This document shows, one piece after another, positions 1 through 14,500 of a DNA stretch of 64,000 nucleotides (the stretch's first letter is position 1; each line of letters starts with the position of its first letter). Origin of the DNA: Corticium candelabrum (taxonomy: Eukaryota > Porifera > Homoscleromorpha > Homosclerophorida > Plakinidae); assembly GCF_963422355.1 (NCBI RefSeq), contig NC_085095.1:5557327-5621326 (forward strand), given 5' to 3'. The translations under genes and the position numbers were made by a program. The notes beneath the pieces were generated by a model that saw only the letters and a list, made by a program, of their open reading frames with translations, was not told the DNA's origin and did not search any database.

Positions 1-5
1 TGTGG

Positions 6-64
<59 letters not shown>

Positions 65-138
65 CATGTGTGTGTGTGTGTGTGGCGTGTGTGTGTGTGT
101 GTGTGTGTGTGGCGTGTGTGTGTGTGTGTGTGTGTGTG

Positions 139-226
<88 letters not shown>
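6..226. repeat. (TG)n microsatellite
   Basis: Almost pure TG dinucleotide array broken by single GGC/GCA interruptions at fairly regular intervals. Long Cys-Val reading frames across it are artefacts of the dinucleotide. Confidence 0.97.
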
Positions 227-228
<2 letters not shown>

Positions 229-316
229 GAACACACATCACCACTGCATCATTCTTGGATCACTTTCTTTTAGGTCCATATGAATTACATACAGGATGTT
301 TATAAGAATGACTCTG

Positions 317-392
<76 letters not shown>
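317..392. repeat. (TA)n microsatellite
   Basis: Uninterrupted TA array of about 75 bp, next to the TG array with less than 100 bp between. Confidence 0.97.
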
Positions 393-393
<1 letters not shown>

Positions 394-659
394 TGACCTT
401 CTGGCAAGTGTGTAAACGAATACACCTTGCTATGTCCAGCTCGTTAGCACTTGGGCTACGCCCTCGTGCCAACTCGTGGGCGGAGCGGGGTGTATTTTGT
501 TTATACACTCGCCAGTAGTCTATAACCTATACATATATATGTCATGCACAATGCCTGGACCTGGACAACTCCCCCCCTCCGTGTAGGTTTTCCGAGTAGG
601 GTCAACCATAGGCTCGAGTGTCCAGCCGGTCATTCCCCCCTCCCCACGCACCGCGGAGA

Positions 660-730
660 GTTGTGGTTAGTGTTACAGTTACGGTTAGGGTTAGCTGGGA
701 TAAGGTTTGAGTACAGGTTAGGGTTAGGTA
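660..730 (+). repeat. Degenerate interstitial telomere-like repeat
   Basis: Several GGTTAG / GTTAGGG units, some with one-base changes, scattered over about 70 bp. This matches the animal telomere unit TTAGGG. The tract is short and degenerate, so it is an interstitial remnant and not a chromosome end. Confidence 0.6.
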
Positions 731-3700
731 TACGTGGTTTATATTGATGATCCATAGTTTGTATAGGCAATCCGTGGATTGTAAATCTGCACCTGACGCA
801 CAACATATATGGGCAACCTAGCCATGTCACCTGAAAGCATTGCCACTCAGTTGCAGCTATGCTTAGTAATGGTTCTATTGCTGGTAATGAAGCAGTCAAT
901 GTTTTTACACAAGTTCGGTGCAGTTAGCACATGAACTAAGTTTATTACGTAACTTCAAGTTTTATTAGGTATGACAACTTACACCATATTAAGTCCAAGT
1001 CTCCATGAATGGCGGCTTGTTGCAATAAAGTTATTGCTTTACCAAATTGCTTTCTTCATCTTGGAGTCATTCTATTAAAAGCAATTACAGTTCCGTAGTT
1101 AGTTGTTGTGCTGTCATTTTGGGAAGTCGATGATGCCAAAGCAACCCAGGTATATTAAGCCAAATCAACTATATAAATTGATTATAATCCAGGGTTTTTA
1201 AAATTGGGATGGACAGACAGATATTTTGCTTTTCAAGGTGTATACACAGTGACCCATCATATTCAGTTTCCCTGTAGGTTATTCAAGAACGTCCACAAAA
1301 ACTAGAAGAAACTACATCACTCAAGCAGAAGCCTACGACGGGTCAATGTCTAGGATGTGATCTCCTCTGTCCCTCTTTGCCAACTGGGGAGCGCACACAG
1401 TAGATAAAAGTTGGGATCAGTACTGAGACTATCCGGACAACCACAGTAATAGCAGATTGGTGCATATATATCCCACTAACGTTAGGGAACGGTCTGGCTT
1501 TGTGATACAGAACTTCATTCATTGCCCAAGCGAACTTACGACTTTCCCAACACGGGTCTGTGGACTTACTCATACCAGCTCCTTCTTAGTACTGCCAACT
1601 CGAGTCTCCACGCAGGACGTACAGAAATGATTTGTTAGGGGGCTCTCAGAATCGAGCACACCACTGCTGTAGTCTGTGAAGGTACCTACAACAGTGGTCT
1701 GCTCTGGAGCGATGCACCCACACCATGGCTTGAGCACTTAACAGGTGTTTACATCGAATCTGAGTATGATGAAAGGCATAGCTTGTTTGGCATTCTCAGC
1801 ATAGCACATATTACCATGCTACACCTCTAGCTACTGTAGCAGAATTCTGCTTTGAGCATGTGCATAAAATAAGAAATTTACTGGATGGCCTTCGAACTTG
1901 GACAGGGATGATAATCAATTTATTTAGTCAATTTTGTCTTAGGCAACACTATGCAATGTCACAAGAAATGTTTGCTTTCTGGTTTGCTGGCTTGTCAGAT
2001 GGCTGCTTTCAAACTAGAAGTACTGTCCATTGTCTTGACATTTGTGTTTGTCGATTTTGACAATCAGAAAAAAACAGAACTGAGCCAGTTACTTTTTGAG
2101 AAGACTAGCTGTCCATTTTACTCTGGAGTAAGCAGTGTACATTGCTGAAAGCTGCTCATGTTTGCCAAGATGCTGGAGTTCTCTTGGGGGTAGAAAGCAT
2201 GGATGTGCATGGCAGGGTCATCATCTCTCATTTGTCATGTTACAGGGATTTCATGCTTTACTGCAGCTGGAGTTATAGTAAAGGGAGATGTAAACAAGCT
2301 TGCAGAATGTTTGTTATCACAATTAATTAAGTAACAAAATAGACATATTAGCATGGTGAAATTGCTACTGTGGTGTCTCTGAGTAGGCAGGCCTCCTAGG
2401 CTTGTACTAACAGGAAGAAGGCTTGGCTTCTATTGTCCGATCTCTTATATTTAGATCTCAACTTGTCAGAAAATTTGGATTTAGGTCTTGAATCACTCTT
2501 CATCAGCCTTAGAAGAAATATCCTGTCCAATTTATTTTAGCAGGACTGCACTACTACCAGGCCCTCTTGAGCTTTGCTTGCATAGCAAGTCATCAACAGT
2601 AAGAAAGTGAACAAGATGTCTGTGAGTCCAAGTTTATGCAGTACAGTACATGATAAAGAATTTGCAATAACATGTCACTACAGACACCTTTCTGAGCAAA
2701 CGTTGCCTAACAGCAAAAAACCTGTACTGCACTCTAAAGCTACTAAAATGTATTTATGTGAAAATTGTATTTCCTTCTTTTGTTGTTGTAAACAAAAATC
2801 AGTGCCATTTGGTTTCTAACTAGACCAAGATCATCTCAACGGCCCAAAGACGAGATGCGTGTGTTGCAGATTTGCAAAGTCTAACCTGTGTGGAGCAGAC
2901 AGCAGTTACCCAAAATCCTCAGGATGCTGCATATGTTTCCGGCATGTTGTTACTTTATTAACAATTCGAATCTAACAAGGCATCAACCTATTCCAATATC
3001 ATGTTTGAAAATTTGTGTCTACAATGATATTCTCTTCGACAAAGAGAACTTTTAGTGTGTGCAACCTCCATTTCCATGTACACATACTTGTATATGTTAT
3101 GGATGGGAACATTTGGTCATTAGTTTCACCATGTACGTGTGTCTTTTTGTCTGAGTTTACGCTCTTGTCTCTCCATAGATGGTAATTTTATTTAATGAGA
3201 GATCTTTGCAGAAGCAAGGCTATTCAATCGTTTTCAAAAGAAATAATAGTTGGATTCGAAGTCTTTCCTATATCAAACTCTGTGACCAATCATGGAAGCT
3301 TGTCAATGGCAATGCAACCGATGATTTATAAATATCACTTTGAACATGATGAAGTATGAATTATGTCTCCTGACCAGAAGTAATCAAGCTGAATTATGAA
3401 TCATGAATTAGACTGTTCTGGTGAATGACTTTCTTATGAATGTTGGTGATTTGTGATTGGTGTTTCGTTTATTGTCAGTGGTTGCCAGGACCAAATGCGA
3501 ATACAGCTTCATGATTGGACCATGTTAGACTACACAGCAAGTGTGGGACATTCCTGAGGATGTCAGGACATAGTCACATGCACATTCACATGTGTAGGAA
3601 CACACGTACGAGAGTCGTGCAGACCAGTGTGAGAGTGTCTTAATTGTCAGTACCTTATTTGCTAAGTCATGCGAATTTTACAAAGTCTTGTTTCATAGGC

Positions 3701-5532
3701 CTTACAGCTGAAATTGCTGTTATTGCTATCTGCTTCCAAATTCACAGTCTTCATACGTTTGTCAAGAGGTTGTAGTGAAATATGGACTGACTTGTCACAG
3801 ACATTGCAATATTTAGCAAAGGAGGGGAATTACTTGGCAAAATGCATGTGCATTCATTTCTTTTTTTGCTTACAAATAGGACTTTGGACAGCTTTTGCAT
3901 TGTGTAGGCATATTTGCTGACCATCAAATTTTAATGATTAGAATTTAGTTCATACTCTAATTGCAACAAAAATATTTCATCTTTGGACTTGGTCTTTGTA
4001 CTATGATCAGTGGCAGTAGTCTGCCAATACATCTATGAGATCATGAAGATTGCATTTTTTGGGAACAGATCAGGGTTCTTCCCAGGATTTCAAAATAGCT
4101 TGGCGGAGACGGACGGTAGTTGCAAGACACGCCCCTTTCTGCTACAGACATTTGGATACCCAGACCTTTGCTAGTTAATATATTGTTGTTGATTACTTTA
4201 AAGTGCTTAGTAGTTAAGCCCAGTATAGGCACTTAATGGCACCTAAAATTGCCTGTCTCTCTATAGAAATTGCTGCACTAAGTACTTGGACAATCCCATC
4301 ATTATGTTAGGATGCTAGATGCACCTGCTCTTGGAATACAGCTGATTTATGCATAAGAGAATCAGCATGTCTGGCAAGAACATCTTTACGCAGCGAGACA
4401 CAAGGTAAAAGATTAAAAATGGTGGACAAATTGTGTTCATTGCGGGTGCTAAAGCACTGGCTAGTTTACAAAATATTCCTTTTCATCACTCGTTGGACAC
4501 CACAGGTATTGTCTCTCCCAATCCGAGTCATACTGACCTTGTTTGTGTTTTGAAGACTTGGAGTTAGACGTACCGTTGTCGGAAACGGCAGAGTCAGACT
4601 GTCACTTATTGTGGTCGGCCTGAGGCAGAGCTCCTTGATCCGCTTGACTGGAACTGGTTTCCTCCGGCTCGTTACTGTTAGCTTCTGTATCTTTGGGACA
4701 TGCTCTCTTTGACTTTCACCTCAATACAGGAAAGAACGAAGTTATTGAACCTGCCACTTTCCTCTTCATCTCCGTGTTCGTTTACGCACGTGCACATTAA
4801 TGCACACATCTGCATAGCCTCGAAATTCCAGACCTTTCTTGTGTAAATGAAACGTCTAGACATCCTAAATTGACATTGAAAGTGGAAGAGATAAGTGGTT
4901 GACCACGAACTCGTTCTTCAGTGACTAGCCTTCTAATAACGAATTTTGCTATCAATTAGAAAGCAGACCTTCCCTCGTTTTTCTTTATGTGCAATTGTAC
5001 TTGGTCATGTGGCTAGGATTTCTCAGCGTGGTGCTGCGCCACGCTACCACGCTTTAGAGAGAACCCTACAGATGTTCTGTTGTGTCATGCATAGTCCTAC
5101 AGATACATTTCATAAGTCGGGTTAGGCAAAGTTGTTGGTGAATTGAGAAACAAATGAGGATACTACAGTAAACAATTGACTGTACATCTAACAATATGAT
5201 AAGTCAGAGCCTTGGAACTACAAGAAAAGCATGAGAGTGTACGTCACAAAGTTATACAGAATGTGTTCTGTCGCTGCAGTAGCAGCTAGTATAGTAACTT
5301 CTGTTGCTGTTTCCAGAATTTAATAGAATGGCAACAGGCATCTGATCAGTATCATGATAACAACTGGCTATAGATACTTTGCCACAAGAAGTTTCTGCAT
5401 GGATGAAACCTGAGACCATGCTGGTTGTCAGTACTCTATTAGCTTATAGCAAAAACTAAACCAAGTTGATGTTTTCCTTGTTTGCTATAATTGTATAATC
5501 AATATATATTTTCTTTCATACATACCCTGCAG
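731..5532. other. No confident gene; may hold upstream exons of the cadherin receptor
   Basis: AT-rich sequence without any reading frame I can assign. The first exon seen in the next gene starts inside a cadherin repeat, so earlier exons must lie in or beyond this stretch; I looked for cadherin calcium motifs (DxNDN type) and found none. A minus-strand frame at about 4580-4863 has coding-like acidic composition but needs a frame change and resembles nothing I know. Nothing else stands out. Confidence 0.5.
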
Positions 5533-8500
5533 GTCCCTCAAGGGGGCTACAGAGTAAGAACTACAGAATCAAGTAAGAAAGTAATAAAGACATAAACAGT
5601 CTACACTAACCAATCCCTTTTTAATCTCAATGCTATATATTATTTTCTTGGTTGTTTGTTGTCTGTGTAATCATCTCGATTTTGTGTGTGTTAGAGGCTC
5701 ATGTCAGGCTGAATGTGGATCCTCCATCTTCAATGTTTGGGATTAAAAACCATCAATTAGTTGTAACAAATAGTTCATTACTTGACTATGAAGTCACAAC
5801 AAGCTATAGACTGCTAATAGTAGCACTTGATTTGGACTGGATTTCTGCCTTGTTTACGTCAACAAATGTCACAGTTTTGCTGAAGGATGTCAATGATAAC
5901 CCTGCAATCATCCATAATGATGGGTGAGAAATGATTGTTTGTTTTTTGTACAAAAAATTGTCATCATATTGGTTGGTATAATGTTTCCATAGAGCTGAAG
6001 TGATTGTTCCAGTTAGAACTCATGTTAATACAAATCTGTTGAAACTAAACATTACTGATGCAGATGTAACTTTTTCTGGACAGGAAGAGCTGTTACTTGT
6101 AGAGGGAAATGTTAATGGCACATTCATTGTTAATCAGAAAGAGAGACAGATTATTCTCTATCGGGTACTTTTGCAAGAGTTTATATATAACTTGACGGTT
6201 CAAGTTAGAGATGGAGGCACACCTTCCCTATTTTCTATTGCACATTTTGTGATCAAATCAGTTCGTGATGTAACTGAACCAAAGTTTGAGTCAAATCCTT
6301 ATGTTTTCAATGTTCGGGAAGATGCACAGGCACATCATCCAATTGGAAATATCGATGCCACCTCACAGTCTGCTGTGCCAGTGCTAGAAGTAGACCGTCT
6401 CCCTCAATTTTCTTGGTTTGCAGTGACTAAACGGATTTCTGTTTCAAGTGCAAATGAAAAGCTAAATTTCTGTAAGAAATCACAGTTTGTTTTGAACGCA
6501 ACTGCAAAAGTGGGAAGTGATGAGTCTTGGGTGAACGTTATTATTTTGATTATTCCAGTTGAGACACTTCGCTTTCAACAAGAAAACTACAATTTTACTG
6601 TCTACCTTAACGCATCTACTGAGCAGACAGTATTTGATGTACACGTTGTCGATGGTCGTCGTACAGCCCTCACAGTATATTATGAGTTGACAGACGTTAG
6701 TGATACATTTCGGATTAAAAAGGAAACTGGAGCAGTGCATCTTACTTCTTCTTGTTTGGTCAGGAAGGACACGAGCAATTTAGAATTGATTGTCAATGCC
6801 AGAACAGGGACTGGTGAAGATCCATACTGTGTGGCTACAGCTCGCATATTCGTGCAACTTGTCAATGTCAACAATTATTCTCCAATGTTTGTGTCAGGTG
6901 GTCTAGTTTCAATAACTGAAGACGCAACTGTTGGCAGTGAAGTACAACATATTAATGTGACAGATTTAGATCGTTGCAGAGCAGGAGTTGTGAGAGTTAA
7001 AATACTGCAAGCATCTGCAAATTGGTTAGAATTGAACTCTGTTCGCAATGCCCTTGTTCTATCGAGAGAGCTGGATTTTGAGGTTAGTTACAATATAAGA
7101 ATCTTGATCTTCTGTTAGAGTAACTGTTATGTTTATTGTTTAGGCTGGTGATAGAAATATGACACTTGTATTGGAAGCTAGTGACCAGGGAAATCCAATT
7201 CGAACTACTGTTACTACATTGGAAATTAATGTGGTGGATGTCAATGACAATTCTCCAATATTTGTTGGGATAGATGCCAACACTTTGCAATATGTCTTTA
7301 AAGTGTATGAGAATGTTTCAGTAGGAGCTATGGTGGCAAATGTGTTTGCACAAGACAATGATAGTGGAGTAAATGCCAGAGTTTCTTACCACATGTCTGA
7401 TACTAGGGATGGCAGCTACTTTAGTATCAACTCGACTACAGGACAGATAACTGTTGTTGCTATGTTGAACCGCAAGAATCAATCCATCTATACGTTTGAA
7501 GTTATTGCAAGTGACTATGGAAAGCCCATCTTACGCAGCGTGGTAAATGTGACTGTCAGATTGTTGGAAGTGAATGATTATACTCCTAGACTGGAGTTGA
7601 GGAACAATATGATGTCAATTATAGTGAATGAGAGTACGCCTGTTGGGACTCCAGTAGCATATCTTGTTGTGATGGACGAAGACTTGGAGAGCGCAGGTCG
7701 TGTGTCTATCAGAATAACCAACTCCAGCATTGAATGGTTATCACTAGACCAGGCAGCACAGACTCTCAATGTGAACCAAACGTTGGATTATGAGGTGAGA
7801 TGTTCATGTATGTTGTTATATATAGTTTCTGTGAAGTAGCTAGGTTTCTCTTGCTAGAGTTTATTGGACAAAAATGGTTTTATGATCGTTGAAGCTTTTG
7901 ATCACGGGACTCCTCCACTGAGCACTACATTGACACTGAATATTCAGATGATTGATATTAATGATAACAGTCCAAAGTTTGTTGACATGGATAAGGAACC
8001 AGTTCAAGTGTATGAAAACATCAGTATTGGTGCTGTAGTGACAGTGATATCAGCTCAGGACGCTGACAGTGGAGACAATGGCAGATTATCATATTACCTG
8101 TTAGGGATAGGAGATAGTTCATATTTTCACATCAATGTAACAACAGGCTTCGTGACTGTAGCAACTAAACTATTAACTCGAACAGATCAAAGTGTGTATG
8201 TATTTGAAATTGTTGCGCGTGACTTTGGGCAGCCTAGTTTAAGGAGCTATATCAATGTGACTGTTGACGTGTTGGAAGTGAATGATCATGCTCCTAGTCT
8301 TCAAACAATGGGAAATGAGACCTTAATCTCTGTCAATGAGAGTACACTTGTTAGGACTCCTGTTGCATTTCTTCATGTGACAGATGAAGACCTTGATGAT
8401 GCCGGCCGTGTTTCTCTTCAGATTTCTAATTCTAGTATTGAATGGTTGTCTCTTGATCAGGCTGCAATGACGCTGAATGTAAGCCAATCATTAGATTATG

Positions 8501-11500
8501 AGGTGAGATTCTTGGATAGTTGCATGTCTTTGGTTTGATACTAACAGATGCTATTATTATGTTACTGTAGAGTTTATCAAGTAGAGATGGTTTTGTGGTA
8601 ATTGATGCTGTAGATCATGGAGATCCTAGAATGACTAGTCAACTGAAATTAACTGTCAAGTTGATAGATGTCAATGATCATTCTCCTCGTTTTGTTGATG
8701 ACAGAGACAAAGAAGTTACTACATTCAATGTAACGATCAATGAGACTGCTATAAATGAGACGGTACTGAAGGTTACTGCAATTGATCAGGACTCTGATGA
8801 AAACGGTTTAGTATCGTACAAACTGAATCAAACTGGTGATGAAATATATTTTGAGATTGATCAACAAACAGGCATTCTGTCTGTCAGAGAGCTACCAACC
8901 AGAAGAAAACAAAATGTATTCTATATACACGTGATTGCTCTGGATTCTGGCTTACCTTCAAAAAGTAGCTCTGCACTTATCATAGTCACTGTTTTGGATG
9001 TGAACAAATATTATCCAGTGATTGTAACATCATCTGTTGACGGTGCACTGAATGTCTTTGAGAACATAACAGTAGGAAGTGTTGTTCTCTTACTAAATGT
9101 CACTGATAGAGATAGCAAATCTGCAGGCATGGTGTCTGTTTCGATAATAAACAACTCTGCTAGCTGGGTTGCACTGTCGACTGATGAATCTTCCCTCGTT
9201 GTTGCAGAATCACTAGATTATGAGGTACTTAAGATCTATTGTATGTATGTAGTTTTTGACAGTATGTCTCTTCTCATTGTGTTTAATTTATTTAGAATGG
9301 TCCACACAACTCTAGTTTGTCGCTGTTGGCATGTGATCATGGTCGTCCTGTGCGATGCAGCCATCCGTATCATCTTCATTTGTATCTTCATGATGTTAAC
9401 GACAATGCTCCCAGGTTCAGGAAAACGTTTGATGCTGGATTTAACTCTACAGTTGGGATCTATAATGTCACAGTTTTGGAGAGTTTGAGTGTGAATTCAA
9501 CAGTGCTGTTTGTGTCTGCTCAAGATGATGACAGTAACATTAATGGCTATGTGACATACAAGTTGCAAAGTGGCTATGATTTTTCCTACTTTGACATTAA
9601 TCAGACATCTGGACTTGTTCGCTTATCAATCAAATTGAACAGAACACTCAAGTCAGAGTATCAAATCAAAGTTACTGCACAAGATGGTGGAACTCCTTCT
9701 CTCTCTGCAGAAGCTATTGTAATCATTAAAGTACTAGAAGTGAACGATCATCGTCCTGTCTTTGAACTGCGATCAGGATATACTGTGATGGTTAATGAAA
9801 ACACTCCTGTTGGCACAGTTGTTTTGACCATTGGTGCAACAGATGAGGACTTGGACAAGTTTGGTCTAATATCTCTGCGTATCGTCAATACCACTACACC
9901 ATGGCTCCTTCTCAATACAACTTCAAGAAGTTTGTATGTAAGCTCAACCCCAGACTATGAGGTAGGTAGGTTGTCTTTGTTGGTATGTTTATGAATTTGT
10001 TGTCTTATTTGAGTGTGGTTCAGACTAGTGACATTTTCAGTTGGGTTCTTGTTGAAGCCAAAGATCTCGGAAATCCTCCAAAGAGTTCAGAACTCAATCT
10101 TACGTGTCAGGTTCTAGATATAAATGAGTTTAAGCCAGTGTTTGACAATAGTAGTTACAGTGCTGAAGTACGTACAACGCTACCTGTTGGGGGACAAATC
10201 GTCAGTGTGAGAGCCATCGACAGAGACAGATCGGGAAATGAAGTGACTTACAGTTTGGAAGGTAGTCTGTTTGCGTTTTCTATCAACTCAATTGATGGAA
10301 TGATCAGTTCAGCACTACCTTTGACAGTAAGGAAGCAATATATACAGTTCGTACTGTTAATCAGTTTGGTGATGGTTTGCAGAAGCGACTGTATATACTA
10401 ACAGTAACTGCAACTGACAGTGGATCTCCACCTCTCCAAGCATCGGTTCAAGTGAACATAACGGTGTCGTTTGTGTACAGTGCCCCTCCTCAGTTTGACT
10501 CTTCACAATACAATGTTATACTTGTTGATGGCATGATCTCTGGCAAACTTGCTCTGCAAGTGTTTGCAGTAAATCCAGAAGAAAACATGGATAACAGGGT
10601 GATGTATACTCTCTGTTGTACTTCCGATTTTGTCATTAATGCATCATCTGGAGAAATTCTAACTAAGTAATTCATAACTTTGTTTATCTCTTTTCTGTGA
10701 TGATATTGTTTGATCTTTGTAGTTCTACATTGCAATACAACCGTCAGAGTGAATACATTCTGTTAGTCAAAGCATCCAATCCTTCAGGAGAGTTAAGTTC
10801 TACTGCAACTGTTGTGATCCTATTGGCTCCCTCTGAAGGTTCCAAGTGCTTAGCTAATTTGAGATGGTTTATTGTAAATTGTTGTTTCTAGCTGCTCTTT
10901 CTAAACCATTTCACTGCTCACATCCAATTGCTAACTGGGTCAAGAAAGAATCAAAGTGTTCATCAGATAATTTACTTTTGGTTGAACCGATGGTCAACAA
11001 TGCGCTCGATATAATCAGTATCTGGTGGCGTGATTGGTCAACTTTGGAAGGTCAAATTGATACATTTGAATACTCTGTATACAGCTTGGAAAAAAGTAAT
11101 GGTAGTGAGCTGACTTACAGCAAATATCCAGTATTGACAATATCTCACCTATCAGAAAGTCAAAATGGAGATGCATCCAGCATACTTTATAGTAGTCTGT
11201 TCAGTGGTGGATCATATGCTGTGGTGCTTAAGGCAGTGAGTGGGAATCAGATATCGTTGGCAAGACGTTTTATGGTTATTGGTTCTAATTCCAGGCTGAT
11301 CTTGTTACTGAGCAAGTGTATAGTTTTTAGTTCGGCAGCACCACTTGATAGTACGTTACCATGGCAGACAACTTCTAATGGATTTTCTGTCAGTTGGGCT
11401 GGCTGCTTTGCAAACAGTCTGTTTCATAAGAAGCCATGGATGTTGAATCGTGTAAAGAAAGATTCTCGTATTCCTAATGAATACGATCAGCTAAATGGAC

Positions 11501-14500
11501 CTTTTTCTCGAAATGGGAGATTAACAAGACAAGGAATTATTCAGTTTCAGATTGCATACCAAATCACACGTCATCGGATGAAACGAACTGAAGCCGAGCA
11601 AATGCAATGGCAACTCGATTCCTCTCTTGATGAAAGTACAAAAGTAAATGTCACTCTTTATAGTGGAGATCGTGTGCAAGTGTGGGTAAACGCTGCTGAT
11701 ATATTTGATAATATTGCCACAAGCAGTGCTGATTTATATGTGGATATGTCTCCACCGGAGTTGACCAAATTTAATGTAACTGTTATGCCCGAGCCACGAC
11801 TTCAAGACTTTACAGATGATCATTTCTCCGCACTAGGAAGCAATAGCAGCATTCCAGCTGTGTTCCTATATGTTGCTGTTGAAGATTGTGAGAGTGGAGT
11901 AGATCAGTTTGAGTGGAAACTTGGAAATAGGGTCAAACATGATCTCTATGGATTCAAATCCCAGGTGGTCAGCATAAGCCACAGTGTAGCGAACCATAAC
12001 AGTAAATGTGAGTGTTCTTTGCTTGGTGAATGTTCACAATTAGAGTATGACTTCCAAATCAAAAGAGAAGAGGATAGGCTGATTGCCACTAACAGTGAAT
12101 ATTACTACAATGTTGTGTCTGCAAATCGAGCTGGATTGAGAGCAAATATCACTGGCAATGGAACTGCGTTTCATCAGTCTGAGACCATAGACTGGAACTT
12201 GCACATAACATCATCAACTGCTCTTTCTGCCCATTGGACAAAAGTAATTAATGGAATGATGGTGGCTGTTATAGTTTGTGAAGCAGAAGTGAATGTGACT
12301 AATTGCAACAGATCAACTGTAGCTGGAATAGAGGGTATGTCGGTCCACATAAATGGTCTAAAGAAATACAGGCAATATGCAGTGCAGCTTCAAGTTTTGA
12401 ATAACAATGCAGCTGCAGTGACACTGTCATCGATTAGAGTAAATAGAACTCATGAAGACAGTAAGTAAACTGCTTATCTTTCATGTTTTGTAATTTTTAG
12501 TTTAAATATTTGTAGTTCCTGATGAAAGTCCTCGGAACCTTGAGGTTGTCCAAATCAGTTCATCATCGGTGACAGTATCTTGGGAACCACCACCTAGTGA
12601 CAAGCACAATGGGATTCTTCGAAGCTATCATATTAATATTTCTCCTGGTCTTAATGGACCTAACAATTCAACTAAGAACGTATCAGCAACTGAACGAGAA
12701 ACCACTATCTCCATTTTGCACCCATATACTAATTACATCATAAAAATTGCTGTTTCTACATCTGTTGGAATGTCATCATACAGCAATGTTGTCTCTGCTA
12801 CAACTAAGGAAGCAAGTAGGTGTTACAAATTATGACTCCTGAGTTAGCATTTGTATGTATTGCCTTGATTGCTAGGTCCAGATGCATCTCCGACAGAAGT
12901 TACAGTAATTAGTGCTGAATCCAAATCGCTGACGTTGTCATGGAAGCCACCTCCTGAATCATCTCAGAATGGTGTCATTACGGGTTATGAGATAAGACTA
13001 CAACTTGCAGGAGAACGTGAAAATGGCGTGTGCATGTCACCCATTAGTAAGACAGTTAATACGACTGAGGCAACAGTAACTGGATTGTGTCCATTTACTG
13101 AGTATGCCATCCAAGTGAGAGCTATGAATATAGCCGGTGACAGTGATTTCAGTATTCTCATTACTAACACTACAGATGAAGATCGTAAGTGCATTATTGT
13201 GATCATAATATTATTGATATCATAATAGCACTACCTTTAGGACCTGGAGTACCTATAATAAGTGATGTATCTGGACAGAGCACATCCACCATTAGGATTC
13301 GATGGAAAGAACCTAGTCAAACGAATGGCATTATTTTGTCATATCAGATTGAGTTTGGACGCGATGACACTAACCATGCAAAGAGTACTTATCCAGATGA
13401 TCAAATGCGCTATGAAGTCTTTGAGGACTTGGAAAGCAATACAGCATATAAAGCTCGGATTCGAGCCAAAACGAAAAAGGGATTTGGTAACTGGAGCAGT
13501 TACCACAGCAATTCAACATTTGAACATTGTATGGTGCATTAATGCTGTGACTATGAAGCTGTTGCACTAATTACTGTTTTCCTTCAGTTTTTGGTTCTCC
13601 GGCCAATCTCAGTTCAAAGTCAGGTGTTGAAAATGTAACTCTTTTCTGGAGTCCTCCTCCCAAGGAATCTTTGCAGTTATACTACAAAGTTAGCTATCAA
13701 GTTTCTCAGGGCAGCAATGACAACTTGATGCAAGAAGAGAAGAATATTAGTGAAAGACGAAAAATGATCTCAGGGCTAAAACCGTTCACGGTATACAAGT
13801 TTGTGGTCCAGGTGGATACACTAAATGCAAATAAATCGACTCTTTTTGTGTGGACAGAAGAAGGCCGTAAGTTTTTAATTAATTAACACTTTTAACTACA
13901 TCCACGTGAGTGTTATAATGTAACAGCTTACTAATTATCTCAATCAACTGTTGGTGCATAGACTGTCACTGAAAAGAGCACGTTTTACATTTTGGGCACT
14001 TTGAAAGTCACAGAGTGGTACGAGGGATACTACCTATAGAATCCCACAGATAAGCCTTGGGTTTATCTGCTGCCAATCATAGAATGTGGGCATATACCTG
14101 GGCATGGGCTTTAATTTATCCCTTATAAATGGACATGGTGGTACCTGTTTGTGTATTATTCATGTTCTTTTTGTACCCACCAACAATCAAAGCTGCCGCT
14201 TGTGTACAGCAAAGTTTCTAGAGGTAGCAGAACTGTTCCGTCTAGTGCTTTGAACCAAGATACAGCCAGGAGCTTCAGTTCTCGTGTATGACTTACAGAA
14301 TGCAACAATCTCTTTCTATAAAACGAGTGCTACTACTAGAAATTTGCTGTACCTAAACGTGTACATTGAGTCATGAAAACAAGCCTATACATGCCTTAAA
14401 TGTGATCATTCTAGTCCCTTCGCTTATAAGTGGGTATGGGCCTAGAGATGGTACAAAAGTGGTGATTCAAGGAAGATTAGGCTTATATATATGATGTCAT

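Noticed and set aside
2-305. Long Cys-Val reading frames at the left end and in other TG/AC arrays
   Set aside because: They are translations of dinucleotide repeats in every frame and carry no protein signal.
4580-4863. Minus-strand frame as a gene
   Set aside because: Composition is coding-like, but continuation needs a change of frame without clear splice sites and no family is recognised.
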